The notes beneath the pieces were generated by a model, which did not search any database, was not told the origin of the DNA, and was given only the letters and a program-made list of their open reading frames with translations. Made by a program: the position numbers and the translations under genes. Shown here piece by piece: positions 17,679 to 27,566 of a DNA stretch of 64,000 bases. The first letter of the stretch is position 1. Each line of letters starts with the position of its first letter. This stretch comes from Pseudarthrobacter raffinosi (lineage in GTDB: Bacteria; Actinomycetota; Actinomycetes; Actinomycetales; Micrococcaceae), in the NCBI RefSeq assembly GCF_023913735.1, contig NZ_JAMXBH010000002.1, forward strand, positions 237,627-301,626. The letters are read 5' to 3'.

Positions 17679-18548
17679 ATGAAAACCTCACCCCGCCTCA
17701 GCCTCAACAACGGCGTGCTGATTGACCAGTTGGGATTCGGGCTGTACAAAGTTCCGGCAGCGGAAACATCCGGCCTGGTGGCCACGGCCCTCGGCACCGG
17801 ATACCGCCACTTTGACACGGCAGCGATGTACGGCAACGAAACCGGCGTGGCGCGGGGGCTCGGCCCCGCCATGGATTCCGAAGGCAGAAGCGGCGGCTCC
17901 GGGGAATCCTCGCCCGGCCTGCGGCGCGAGGACGTATTCATCACCACGAAGGTCTGGAACGATGACCAGGGGTACGACTCAACCCTCCGTGCCTTCGATA
18001 CCTCCATGGTCAACCTCGGCCTGGACTACGTGGACATGTACCTGATCCACTGGCCCTGCGCCAAGCGGGATCTGTTCACCGACACATACCGCGCCCTCGA
18101 AACGTTGTACCGCGAAGGCAAAGTCCGGGCCATCGGCGTCTGCAACTTCCAGCCCACGCACCTGGACCGGCTGCTCGAGAGCGCCGAAGTGGTGCCCGCC
18201 GTGAACCAGATTGAACTGCACCCGTGGCTCCAGCAGGCGGAGCTGAGGGACAAGCACCACGCCCTGGGCATCCGGACGCAAGCCTGGAGCCCCCTGGGGC
18301 GCGGGCACGTGCTGGCGGATCCCGTGGTGCTTGCCCTGGCCGCCGAACATGGCCGGACTCCTGCCCAGATCATCCTCCGGTGGCATGTCCAGCTGGGAAA
18401 CATCGCCATCCCCAAGGCAAGCTCCGAGGCCCGGATCCGGGAAAACCTGGACGTCTTCGGCTTTGACCTGTCAGACCGCGACATGGCAGCCCTTGCCGAG
18501 CTTGACCGCGGTCAGCGCACCGGGTCCCACCCCGACAACGTCAACTAG
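17679..18548 (+). CDS. Aldo/keto reductase
   Basis: NADPH-dependent oxidoreductase with a (beta/alpha)8 barrel, 289 residues. The catalytic tetrad is complete: Asp46 and Tyr51 in HFDTAAMYGNE, Lys91 in ITTKVWND, and His124 in LIHWP. The cofactor loop IPKASSEARIRENL is near the C-terminus. A Gly/Ser-rich insertion (about 63-80) lies in the loop before Lys91. Two starts are possible: ATG 17679 (GGGTAA about 12 nt upstream) or ATG 17661 overlapping the regulator stop. It forms a tight row with the following hydrolase and glycosyltransferase. Substrate unknown. Confidence 0.9.
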   Translation: MKTSPRLSLNNGVLIDQLGFGLYKVPAAETSGLVATALGTGYRHFDTAAMYGNETGVARGLGPAMDSEGRSGGSGESSPGLRREDVFITTKVWNDDQGYDSTLRAFDTSMVNLGLDYVDMYLIHWPCAKRDLFTDTYRALETLYREGKVRAIGVCNFQPTHLDRLLESAEVVPAVNQIELHPWLQQAELRDKHHALGIRTQAWSPLGRGHVLADPVVLALAAEHGRTPAQIILRWHVQLGNIAIPKASSEARIRENLDVFGFDLSDRDMAALAELDRGQRTGSHPDNVN

Positions 18549-18559
18549 GACCGAGGGTC

Positions 18560-19489
18560 ATGAAAACCGCCGATCATCAGCCATCCCCTGTGCCCTCCTT
18601 CTTCAGCGCCGGGCTGGCCGCCCGCACCCAGGCCGCCGACATCGTGATTAACGGCAGCACCGTGGCGTACTGGACTTACGAACCGATCCAGGCCACACCG
18701 GACACCCGCACCATCCTGGTCATCCATGGTTTCCGCGGCGATCACCACGGCCTGCTCCGGGTTGCAGACCAGTTGCCGGAAATGCGCATCATCATGCCGG
18801 ACCTGCCGGGGTTCGGCAGCTCCGCCGCGTTCGTGTCCGGGAAACATTCGGTGGAGCAGTACGGCACCTTTGTCACCGACTTTATGGCGGCGCTCGGCCT
18901 CGGCCCGGACACCGTGCTGTTGGGGCACTCCTTCGGCTCGATCGTCGCCGCCCATTTTGTCGCCACCCACCCGGGTACCGTCACACCGCTGATCCTGATC
19001 AACCCCATCGCCATGCCTGCCCTGGAAGGCCCCAAGGGCATCATGACCAAGCTGGCCGTCCTCTACTACCGGTTGGCGGCCCGTCTCCCCCGCCCGCTGG
19101 GACTGGCACTGCTGCGCAGTCCGCTGATCGTCAGGGTCATGAGCGAGGCCATGGCCAAGACCGGCAACAAGGACCTGCGCCGTTTCATCCACGGCCAGCA
19201 CCACGCCTACTTCAGTGCGTTCGCCGACCGGGAAAGCCTCCTCGAATCGTTCACGGCGTCCGTGAGCGGCCACGTGGCAGAGGTTGCCGGGAAACTGACA
19301 TTGCCGGTGCTCCTGGTCGCCGGCGAAAAGGACGAGATCGCCACCCTGCCGGACCAGCACCGCCTCGCCGCGCTCCTTCCGGACGGCGTCCTCAAAGTCA
19401 TTCCCGGCGTCGGCCACCTCATCCACTACGAAACGCCCGGACCGGCCGCCGGCTTCATCCGCAGCTTCCTTAAGGACCACCCCGCGTGA
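18560..19489 (+). CDS. Alpha/beta-fold hydrolase
   Basis: 309 residues with the alpha/beta hydrolase core. An oxyanion HGFRGDHHG follows strand 3, the nucleophile elbow is GHSFGS with Ser124, an acid lies in AGEKDEIATLP and the catalytic His is in GVGHLIHYE near the C-terminus. No signal peptide is seen, so it is cytoplasmic. GAGGG stands 4-8 nt before the ATG. The stop overlaps the next gene's GTG by 4 nt, indicating coupling with the GT4 glycosyltransferase. Substrate cannot be told from sequence. Confidence 0.88.
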   Translation: MKTADHQPSPVPSFFSAGLAARTQAADIVINGSTVAYWTYEPIQATPDTRTILVIHGFRGDHHGLLRVADQLPEMRIIMPDLPGFGSSAAFVSGKHSVEQYGTFVTDFMAALGLGPDTVLLGHSFGSIVAAHFVATHPGTVTPLILINPIAMPALEGPKGIMTKLAVLYYRLAARLPRPLGLALLRSPLIVRVMSEAMAKTGNKDLRRFIHGQHHAYFSAFADRESLLESFTASVSGHVAEVAGKLTLPVLLVAGEKDEIATLPDQHRLAALLPDGVLKVIPGVGHLIHYETPGPAAGFIRSFLKDHPA

Positions 19490-20562
19490 AGATTGTCATC
19501 GATGCACGATTCACCCGGACCGACCACCACGACGGCATCAGCCGTTACGGGGCCAGCCTCATCGCCGCCACGGCGAAGGTGGCCGAGGTTTCCATGCTTA
19601 TCAGCGACACGCGCCAACTGGCGCTGCTCCCGGATGTTCCGTACACGTTGATAAACAGTCCGCTGTCCCCGCTGGAGCTGTTCGTGGCCCGCAGGATCAA
19701 CCCGCTGGGGGCAGACGTTGTGGTGTGCCCCATGCAGACCATGGGCAGTTGGGGGCGCAAGTACGGCCTGGTCCTGACCCTGCACGACCTCATCTACTAC
19801 GAGCACCCCGCTCCCCCGGGATTCCTGCCGGCACCCGTCCGCGTGCTCTGGCGGCTCTACCACAAAGCGTTCTGGCCGCAGCGCGTCCTCCTCAACCGGG
19901 CGGACACTGTGGCCACCATCAGCCGGACCACGGAAGCGCTGATGGCCAAGTACCGGCTCACCAAAAGGCCGGTGCGGATCATCAGCAACGCCCCGCAGCC
20001 CGCGCAGGAACCGCGCGACCCTGCCACCGGGGCGGACCATTCGCTGGTGTACATGGGCTCGTTTATGCCCTACAAAAATGTTGAAACAATGGTGGCCGGC
20101 ATGTCCGAGCTGCCTGATTTCACCCTGCACCTGCTGAGCAGGATCACCGCCGAGCGCCAGGCCGAGCTGGAGATCATGGTGCCGCCGGGTGCCACGGTGG
20201 TCTTCCACAACGGGGTCACCGATGACGAATATGCCGTCCTGCTCAAGCGCGCCACCGCACTGGTGAGCCTCTCCCGCGCCGAAGGCTACGGTCTTCCCCT
20301 GGTGGAGGCCATGGCCCTCGGCACGCCGGTCATCGCCAGCGACATCCCGATTTTCCGCGAGGTGGGCGGCGACGCGGCAACCTACGTTGATCCCGCATCC
20401 CCGGCAGAGTTCGCCGCGGCCGTGCAGAAACTGCGGGACGACGCCCACTGGCGGCAGGTGTCCCGCCGTTCCGTGGCACGTGCGCAGGAGTTCAGCTGGG
20501 ACGAATCCGCGCAGCAGCTGGTGGACGTGGCCCACGACATCATGGCGCGGCGCAGCCGCTGA
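19486..20562 (+). CDS. GT4-family glycosyltransferase
   Basis: 358 residues with the GT-B fold. The N-terminal domain begins KIVIDARFTRTDHHDGISRYG. The C-terminal nucleotide-sugar domain carries SLSRAEGYGLPLVEAMALG, TPVIASDIPIFREV and an AATYVDP end typical of GT4 mannosyl/glucosyl transferases. The start is a GTG overlapping the hydrolase stop. Donor and acceptor are unknown; the context does not point to a polysaccharide locus. It converges on priA with a 22-bp gap. Confidence 0.9.
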   Translation: MKIVIDARFTRTDHHDGISRYGASLIAATAKVAEVSMLISDTRQLALLPDVPYTLINSPLSPLELFVARRINPLGADVVVCPMQTMGSWGRKYGLVLTLHDLIYYEHPAPPGFLPAPVRVLWRLYHKAFWPQRVLLNRADTVATISRTTEALMAKYRLTKRPVRIISNAPQPAQEPRDPATGADHSLVYMGSFMPYKNVETMVAGMSELPDFTLHLLSRITAERQAELEIMVPPGATVVFHNGVTDDEYAVLLKRATALVSLSRAEGYGLPLVEAMALGTPVIASDIPIFREVGGDAATYVDPASPAEFAAAVQKLRDDAHWRQVSRRSVARAQEFSWDESAQQLVDVAHDIMARRSR

Positions 20563-20584
20563 CTGGTGCCGCCAAAGGAAGCCG

Positions 20585-22738
20585 CTAGAGGACGTCCACG
20601 CCGTCCAGCCTGACCTGGACCGGTTCCGTGGTCCTCTTGGCGGCGGCCGCAGCCCTTGTTGCACGTAACACCCGGGTGACCGTGGCTGCCTGCCCGTACG
20701 CGAAGAACAGCAGGGTGCGGGCGTCCTCCACGGCCCCCCCGGCACCCCCGGCTCCCCCGGCGGCTGCTGGACCGGTGAGGACCAGCGGAGCCGGTCCTGC
20801 GGTCCGCAGCGTCACGCCGGCGGCGGCCAGCTCCTTCTCCACGGTCCCGGAAAAATGTACGACGGCGGCCCGGGGGCCGGTGACCGAGGCAATCCTGACC
20901 GCCGGCGGCAGCTGGAGTTCCATCCGGAGTTTCAGCTCGCGCCGGGCGTACCCGGCCGGGTCCCACCGCAGCAACGCGCCAACAGCAACACTTTCCGTCG
21001 CGGTGATGACCACCAGTCCGCCGTCGGACGCCGGGCGTACCAGGGCTGCGGCGTTGAACCAGCGGCGCACGGTGTCCTCCCCGGCGCGGAGGTTCTCCCG
21101 GCGGAGCAGGGAGTCGCCGTCCAGGAGCAGCGCCGCAGCGTAACCGCCCTCCGCCACGGGCTCGGCCCCGACGGTGGCCACCACCAAGGCCTTGGCGCTG
21201 CCAACATCGGCCTTGATGTTGCCGCCCGAGGACGTAATGACGGGTTTTCCGGGAAATGCCCTGCCCAGCTCTTCGGCTGTGCGCAGGACGCCGGTGGCGC
21301 CCTTACGCAGCTTGTGCCCCGCGCAATGGGCACACCGCCACTCCGCTGCCGGCGTGGAACACCAGCGGCATTGCGGGATCGCAGAGCTGCCGGTGGCTCC
21401 GGCCAGGGCAAGGGGACCCTGGCAGGCCTGGCAGCGGGCAGGTTCGCGGCACGTCTCACAGACGAGCGACGGCGCGTAGCCGGCGCGGGCCACCTGCACC
21501 AGGACGGGCCCACGTTCCAGTCCTTCCTTGGCGGCGCGCCAGGCGGCACCGGGAAGCCTGGCAACCAGTGCCAGGGGGTCGCGCTCCTGCTCGAAGCTGT
21601 CCGCCGTGTTCAGCACCCGGGGCACGGTCCGTCGTGCAAACGCCCGATCGGCCTCTACGGGCATGGCCCAGCCGGCCTCCACCAGCCGCTGGAGTTCCGT
21701 GCTCCTGGAATGACCCGCCATCAGGCAGGCGGTGCCTTCCTGGTCCGCGCGCAGCAACAGCACGTCGCGGGTATGGGCGTACGGGGCACGCTGTTCGATG
21801 TGGAGGTCATCGCCGTCGTCCCAGCAGGCAACAAGGCCCAGATCCCGGACCGGGGCAAACGCTGCAGAACGCGTGCCGATGGCTACGCGCGCGGACCCGG
21901 CCAGGAGGCGCAGGAAGTTCCGGTAGCGGGGGGTGGGCCCGTCGTCGGATGTCAGGCGGGCAATATCCTCGGCAGGCAGCACCTCCAGGAGCGCCATTTC
22001 GAGCTGGTCCAGGTCCCGGTAGTCCGGCACCACCACCACGGCGCCGCGGCCGGAGGCACGGACTGCTGCCACGGCCGTTGCCATCAGGTGCGGCCATGCT
22101 GCCGGGCCGAATCCCTGGAGCGGGTTGAAGACCGCCCGTGGGGATCCGCCGTCCCTCAGGTGCCGGACAAATGCCGGGCCGTTGCGGTAACCGGCCCAGT
22201 CTGCTTCTATCCCGGCAGGGACGTCCGGGCCGGTCAAAGCCCCGGCGTGGGCCGGCGGTTCCGGTGACGCAGGCTCTGCTCCCGGCAACGAGAGGAAGTC
22301 CTTCTCGAGCCTCGCCATGCGCGGAGGCACCGCGACGCGAAGGACGTCACTGACCGTGCCCGCATAGCGGGCCGCGACGGCGGACACCAGATCCCGGACA
22401 GCCGGCGTCAGGACAACGACCGGAGAGACCACTTTCTGCAGCGGTACCAGGGCGTGGCCGGCGTCGGATTCTTCAGTCCGTTCAATGATGAACCCGGACA
22501 GGCCCTGGCCGTTGAAGCTGACCTTGACCCGGACGCCGGCCTGTGCGGCCTTGTCCAGTTCGGCCGGCACGCTGTAGTCGAAAGGCCGGTCCAGATGCGG
22601 CAGCGGCGTCTCCACGAGGACCCTAGCCACCGGAAGGTGCGCGGCCAGCGGGGGCCTGGACGGCCTGGCCTTCGCCGGGAAGCCCTGCAGCAGCGACAAC
22701 TGGACGGCGCCGGGAGGGACAGACTCATCAGAGGCCAT
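20585..22738 (-). CDS. priA: PriA-like primosomal protein N', lacking ATPase motifs
   Basis: A 717-residue PriA homolog. The N-terminal DNA-binding domain (HLPVARVLVETPLPHLDRPF and NGQGLSGFIIERTEE) is conserved, and the zinc-binding cysteine pairs are present (CETC, CQAC, CRWC, CAHC, about 430-495). The Walker A motif of true PriA is replaced by PLQGFGPAAW and the DEEH box by CWDDGDDLH, so helicase activity is not expected. This degeneration is a known feature of actinobacterial PriA. A Gly/Ala-rich AGGAGGAGG stretch lies near the C-terminus. The protein presumably binds DNA at stalled forks and recruits partners. It follows metK by 11 bp. Confidence 0.9.
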   Translation of the reverse strand: MASDESVPPGAVQLSLLQGFPAKARPSRPPLAAHLPVARVLVETPLPHLDRPFDYSVPAELDKAAQAGVRVKVSFNGQGLSGFIIERTEESDAGHALVPLQKVVSPVVVLTPAVRDLVSAVAARYAGTVSDVLRVAVPPRMARLEKDFLSLPGAEPASPEPPAHAGALTGPDVPAGIEADWAGYRNGPAFVRHLRDGGSPRAVFNPLQGFGPAAWPHLMATAVAAVRASGRGAVVVVPDYRDLDQLEMALLEVLPAEDIARLTSDDGPTPRYRNFLRLLAGSARVAIGTRSAAFAPVRDLGLVACWDDGDDLHIEQRAPYAHTRDVLLLRADQEGTACLMAGHSRSTELQRLVEAGWAMPVEADRAFARRTVPRVLNTADSFEQERDPLALVARLPGAAWRAAKEGLERGPVLVQVARAGYAPSLVCETCREPARCQACQGPLALAGATGSSAIPQCRWCSTPAAEWRCAHCAGHKLRKGATGVLRTAEELGRAFPGKPVITSSGGNIKADVGSAKALVVATVGAEPVAEGGYAAALLLDGDSLLRRENLRAGEDTVRRWFNAAALVRPASDGGLVVITATESVAVGALLRWDPAGYARRELKLRMELQLPPAVRIASVTGPRAAVVHFSGTVEKELAAAGVTLRTAGPAPLVLTGPAAAGGAGGAGGAVEDARTLLFFAYGQAATVTRVLRATRAAAAAKRTTEPVQVRLDGVDVL

Positions 22739-22749
22739 GGCGGACTGGC

Positions 22750-23985
<1,236 letters not shown>

Positions 23986-24063
23986 TCAACTACCTTACTG
24001 GTTGGGAATCGGACGTCCGGCGGCGTGTGTCCCCGTGCTAAGGAAACGGTGCGTGGCTTTCGG

Positions 24064-25314
24064 TCAGGCGCGTGGCGAAACGTGGTTCAGCTCATAGCCG
24101 ACCCGCGTGATGACGGCGGCCGAAACCTCTGTTTTGGTTCCGGCGGCCAGTTGTGGTTCGGCGCCGGAGCGGGCAAGGATGACTACCGAGTTGCTGTCCT
24201 GGCCAAAAACCTTGTCCGATCCCACATGATTGACCACCAGGAGATCGCAGCCCTTGCGCTTGAGCTTTGCCTCCGCGTAGGTCAGGACGTCGCCCTGGCC
24301 GTCACCGGTCTCTGCCGCGAAGCCCACAATCAGCTGGCTCCGGCGGCTGGCATGGTTTTCGGGAGCGTGGTCCCGGACCTCGACCAGTTCCTGGAGGATG
24401 TCCGGGTTCCGGACCAGGGAAATGACGGGGTCCGCGGTGTCATCACGTTTCTTGATCTTGGTGCCGGAGATCTCCGCGGGGCGGAAGTCCGCCACGGCCG
24501 CAGCCATGATCACGACGTCGGAATCCGCCGCGGCTGCCAGCATGGCCTCGCGCAACTCCAGCGCGGTCTCAACGGTCACGACGTCGACCCCTGCTGGCGC
24601 CGGAACCTCCATATGGGCGGCAACCAGGCGGACCGTGGCACCCGCGTTGCGGGCGGCGACGGCCAGCGCCACGCCCTGCTTACCGGAGGACCGGTTGCCT
24701 AGGAAACGGACGGGGTCCAGCGGTTCCCGCGTTCCGCCTGCACAGACTGTGACGGTCCGCCCGGCCAGCGGAAGCTGGTAATCGGACTGGCCCTGGGCGA
24801 GTGCCATGGCGGCGTCGAAGATGGCTTCGGGCTCAGGCAGGCGGCCCGGACCGGAGTCGGTGCCGGTGAGCCGGCCGCTGGCCGGTTCCAGGACGGCCAC
24901 TCCCCTGCTCCGCAGCGTTTCAACGTTGGCGCGGGTGGCGGCGTGCTGCCACATCTCCGTGTGCATGGCGGGGGCAAAGAGTACCGGGCCGCTGGCCATG
25001 AGCAGCGTGTTGGTGAGGAGGTCATTGGCTTGTCCGGTGGCCGCGCGAGCCAAAAGATCGGCCGTCGCGGGCGCCACCACAATGAGGTCGGCCTCATGGC
25101 CGAGCCTGACGTGGTTGACCTGGTGCACGTCGTCGAAGACGCTGTTGCTGACCGGGTTCCCGGACAGGGCCTCCCACGTGGCGACACCCACAAAGCGGGT
25201 GGCTGCCTCGGTGGGAATCACCGTGACATTGTGGCCGGCTTCAGTAAAAAGCCGGAGGAGCGATGCGACCTTGTAGGCCGCAATCCCTCCCCCGACTCCG
25301 AGGACTATGCGCAC
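24064..25314 (-). CDS. coaBC: Bifunctional phosphopantothenoylcysteine decarboxylase / phosphopantothenate-cysteine ligase
   Basis: Two steps of coenzyme A synthesis. The N-terminal CoaC flavin domain has GVGGGIAAYK (6-15), the active-site His in VRLGHEADL and the substrate clamp PAMHTEMW (His replaces the more usual Asn). The C-terminal CoaB domain has GTREPLDPVRFLGNRSSG and the KIKKRD segment. 416 residues, GTG start. It follows rpoZ by 29 bp, the usual actinobacterial order gmk-rpoZ-coaBC-metK-priA. Confidence 0.96.
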   Translation of the reverse strand: MRIVLGVGGGIAAYKVASLLRLFTEAGHNVTVIPTEAATRFVGVATWEALSGNPVSNSVFDDVHQVNHVRLGHEADLIVVAPATADLLARAATGQANDLLTNTLLMASGPVLFAPAMHTEMWQHAATRANVETLRSRGVAVLEPASGRLTGTDSGPGRLPEPEAIFDAAMALAQGQSDYQLPLAGRTVTVCAGGTREPLDPVRFLGNRSSGKQGVALAVAARNAGATVRLVAAHMEVPAPAGVDVVTVETALELREAMLAAAADSDVVIMAAAVADFRPAEISGTKIKKRDDTADPVISLVRNPDILQELVEVRDHAPENHASRRSQLIVGFAAETGDGQGDVLTYAEAKLKRKGCDLLVVNHVGSDKVFGQDSNSVVILARSGAEPQLAAGTKTEVSAAVITRVGYELNHVSPRA

Positions 25315-25343
25315 GTGACCTCCGTCAACAGGGCAGTCTGAAC

Positions 25344-25604
25344 TTACTCTGCGGCTTCGATCGGCGTGGAAACGAGCTTGCCTTCGTTGATTTCGCGCAG
25401 GGCGATGGACAGCGACTTCTCGTTCAGCTTGGTGTCGACCAGGGGGCCGACGTACTCGAACAGGCCCTCGTGCAGCTGGGCGTAGTAAGCGTTGATCTGA
25501 CGTGCACGCTTGGCACCGAAGATCACCAGGCCGTACTTGGAATCAGCTGCCTTAAGCAGTGAGTCGATCGGCGGGTTGATGATGCCTTCAAGGTTCGTGG
25601 ACAC
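25344..25604 (-). CDS. rpoZ: RNA polymerase omega subunit
   Basis: An 86-residue omega subunit that wraps the C-terminal tail of beta-prime and aids polymerase assembly. The core [20 protein letters not shown] and [15 protein letters not shown] is the canonical omega signature; the C-terminal [11 protein letters not shown] is also conserved. It sits between gmk (39-bp gap) and coaBC. Confidence 0.96.
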   Translation of the reverse strand: MSTNLEGIINPPIDSLLKAADSKYGLVIFGAKRARQINAYYAQLHEGLFEYVGPLVDTKLNEKSLSIALREINEGKLVSTPIEAAE

Positions 25605-25643
25605 GAATTCTCCAAATTCTAACGGGCTGGCTGCTACCGGCTA

Positions 25644-26216
25644 CTAGTGCGGGTGCGGGGTCAGCCCCATGAGTGAAACAAGCTCGTCCGCTGCCCGGCG
25701 AACGTCATCATTGATGACGGTGTGGTTAAACTCCGGTTCAGCGGCAAGTTCCAGTTTAGCCGTTTCCAGCCGCTGCTGCTGCTCCTGCTCAGTTTCCGTG
25801 CCGCGACCCACCAGTCGGCGGACCATTTCGTCCCAGCTGGGCGGCGCCAGGAACACAAACTGGGCGTCAGGAACGGCCTGCTTGACCTGGCGTGCACCCT
25901 GCAGATCGATCTCCAGCAGGACGGACCTGCCGGCCGCGATGGCCTCGTCCACGGAACTCCGCAGCGTGCCGTAGGTGTTCTGGCCGTGGACTACGGCCCA
26001 TTCCAGGAACTCGCCGGCCGCAACGAGCGACTCGAACTCTTCCTTGGACTTGAAGAAGTAGTGGACGCCATCCTGCTCACCGGGCCGCGGAGCGCGGGTG
26101 GTGGCCGATACGGAAAGCCAGACTTCGGGGTAGTTATCCCGGATGTAGGTGGACACGGTGCCTTTGCCAACAGCCGTCGGACCAGCGAGGACTGTCAGTC
26201 CCGGTTTCTTGCTCAC
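25644..26216 (-). CDS. gmk: Guanylate kinase
   Basis: Phosphorylates GMP to GDP. P-loop GPTAVGKGT (12-20), GMP-binding SVSATTRAPRPGE followed by DGVHYFF, and the LLEIDLQGARQV strand are all present. 190 residues. It lies downstream of mihF in a block that links pyrimidine and purine nucleotide supply with transcription. Confidence 0.97.
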   Translation of the reverse strand: MSKKPGLTVLAGPTAVGKGTVSTYIRDNYPEVWLSVSATTRAPRPGEQDGVHYFFKSKEEFESLVAAGEFLEWAVVHGQNTYGTLRSSVDEAIAAGRSVLLEIDLQGARQVKQAVPDAQFVFLAPPSWDEMVRRLVGRGTETEQEQQQRLETAKLELAAEPEFNHTVINDDVRRAADELVSLMGLTPHPH

Positions 26217-26264
26217 GTATTCCTTTGCGGCGGAGTTTGGGTTCGGGCGCCTCTAGGAAACGCC

Positions 26265-26582
26265 CTATTTCTCGTCTATAAAATCTACCAGCGCCTGGCG
26301 CTGGTGAATGCCCAGCCCGCGGAGACGGCGGGATGCCGCTATGCCCAACTGCTCCATAATGGCTGCAGCCCTGACTTTTCCGATGCCCGGCAGGGCCTCC
26401 AACAGCTCCACCACCCTCATCCGGGCCAGGGCGTCATCCGCGGCGGCGGCACCGATAAGGTCCGCTGCCGACGTCTTGCCGTTTTTGAGGCGCTCTTTGG
26501 CGGCCGCCCTGGCGGCCCGCGCGGCGGCCGCCTTGTTCAGGGCCGCCGCGCGTTCCGAAGGAGATAAGGGTCGCAGGCTCAT
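26265..26582 (-). CDS. mihF: Actinobacterial integration host factor (mIHF)
   Basis: A 105-residue nucleoid-associated protein with a basic, Ala/Arg/Lys-rich N-terminal helix and a helix-two-turn-helix: LIGAAAADDALARMRVVELL, then LPGIGKVRAAAIMEQLGI. It bends or compacts DNA and is needed for phage-type recombination in mycobacteria. ATG 26582 (MSLRPLSPSE) has GGGGG about 9-13 nt upstream and gives the standard 105 residues; an ATG 21 nt further upstream is an alternative. The position between pyrF and gmk is conserved in Actinobacteria. Confidence 0.93.
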   Translation of the reverse strand: MSLRPLSPSERAAALNKAAAARAARAAAKERLKNGKTSAADLIGAAAADDALARMRVVELLEALPGIGKVRAAAIMEQLGIAASRRLRGLGIHQRQALVDFIDEK

Positions 26583-26693
26583 GGAGGACACCCCCGGATT
26601 CATCGGCTGAGTCCAAGGCGACCGCCGTTGGACTTGTCCTGAAACCTACCCCTTGGTGGGCGGTGAATCAATGGATGCCAGCATTGAGGGCGC

Positions 26694-27566
26694 CTATTTG
26701 CCGATGAGCCCCTCAAGAGTGCGCAACGCAGCATCACGGAGACCCTGGGTCCCTGGACCGGCAGCCAGGATATCCCGGCTGGACGTCCCCAGGACCTGCG
26801 GGTACGCCGCCCCGAAGGTCCGGCGCAGGTCTGCCGGTGTGGCACCCTGGGCGCCCAGTCCCGGGGCGAGGATGGGTCCACGGACCGCCGGGAGGTCCAG
26901 GTGCAGGTCAGTCAACGCTGACCCCACAGTGGCGCCGACGACGAGTCCAACGGACCCCAGGCCGCCGGCATAACGGCTGTTCTCTGCCGCTGCCGCCTCG
27001 ACGATCCGCCGGGCCACGGAGTCGGCTCCGCCCACATGCTGCACGGAAGCCCCCTCCGGGTTGGAGGTCAACGCCAGGACAAATACGCCCCGGCCGTAGT
27101 CCGCTGCCAGGTCAAGCGCCGGGCGGAGCGACTCAAACCCCAGGTACGGGCTAAGGGTCACGGAGTCGGCAGCCAGGGACGAGCCGTCCCGCAGCCAGGC
27201 GTCTGCGTAGGCAGCCATCGTGGAGCCGATATCGCCCCGCTTGGCGTCAGCAATGGTGAGGACCTGCGCCTGCGTTGCCGCGGCCAGGACCTCTTCCAGG
27301 ACTGCCATCCCGGCCGAACCGTGGCGCTCGTAGAGCGCCACCTGCGGCTTCACCGCGGCAGCGAGCGAACCGATGGCTTCCAAGACCGTCAGCGAAAACC
27401 GCCTCAGCCCTGCGGCGTCGTCGGCGAGTCCCCAGTCCTTCAGGAGTGCCGGGTGCGGGTCAATGCCCACGCACAGCGGGCCGCGGGCCGCCATGGCCGC
27501 CCCGAGCCGGGAGCCAAAGGACTCCCGGCCGGCGGGGCTTGATGCGGCGGAACCGGCCTCAGGCAT
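26694..27566 (-). CDS. pyrF: Orotidine 5'-phosphate decarboxylase
   Basis: Last step of UMP synthesis. The active-site motif [10 protein letters not shown] has Lys109 and Asp112. [15 protein letters not shown] near residue 32 and the C-terminal APGLGAQG phosphate loop identify the type II (mycobacterial-like) OMP decarboxylase. 290 residues. Its start overlaps the end of carB by 8 nt, so translation is coupled. The extended Ala/Ser N-terminus is variable in relatives. Confidence 0.96.
   Translation of the reverse strand: MPEAGSAASSPAGRESFGSRLGAAMAARGPLCVGIDPHPALLKDWGLADDAAGLRRFSLTVLEAIGSLAAAVKPQVALYERHGSAGMAVLEEVLAAATQAQVLTIADAKRGDIGSTMAAYADAWLRDGSSLAADSVTLSPYLGFESLRPALDLAADYGRGVFVLALTSNPEGASVQHVGGADSVARRIVEAAAAENSRYAGGLGSVGLVVGATVGSALTDLHLDLPAVRGPILAPGLGAQGATPADLRRTFGAAYPQVLGTSSRDILAAGPGTQGLRDAALRTLEGLIGK

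Noticed and set aside
20855..22267. A 470-codon frame on the plus strand
   Set aside because: Antisense to priA; no recognisable domain.
23986..24063. SAM riboswitch before metK
   Set aside because: The gap is only 78 bp and shows no SAM-I/II/IV-like conserved core.
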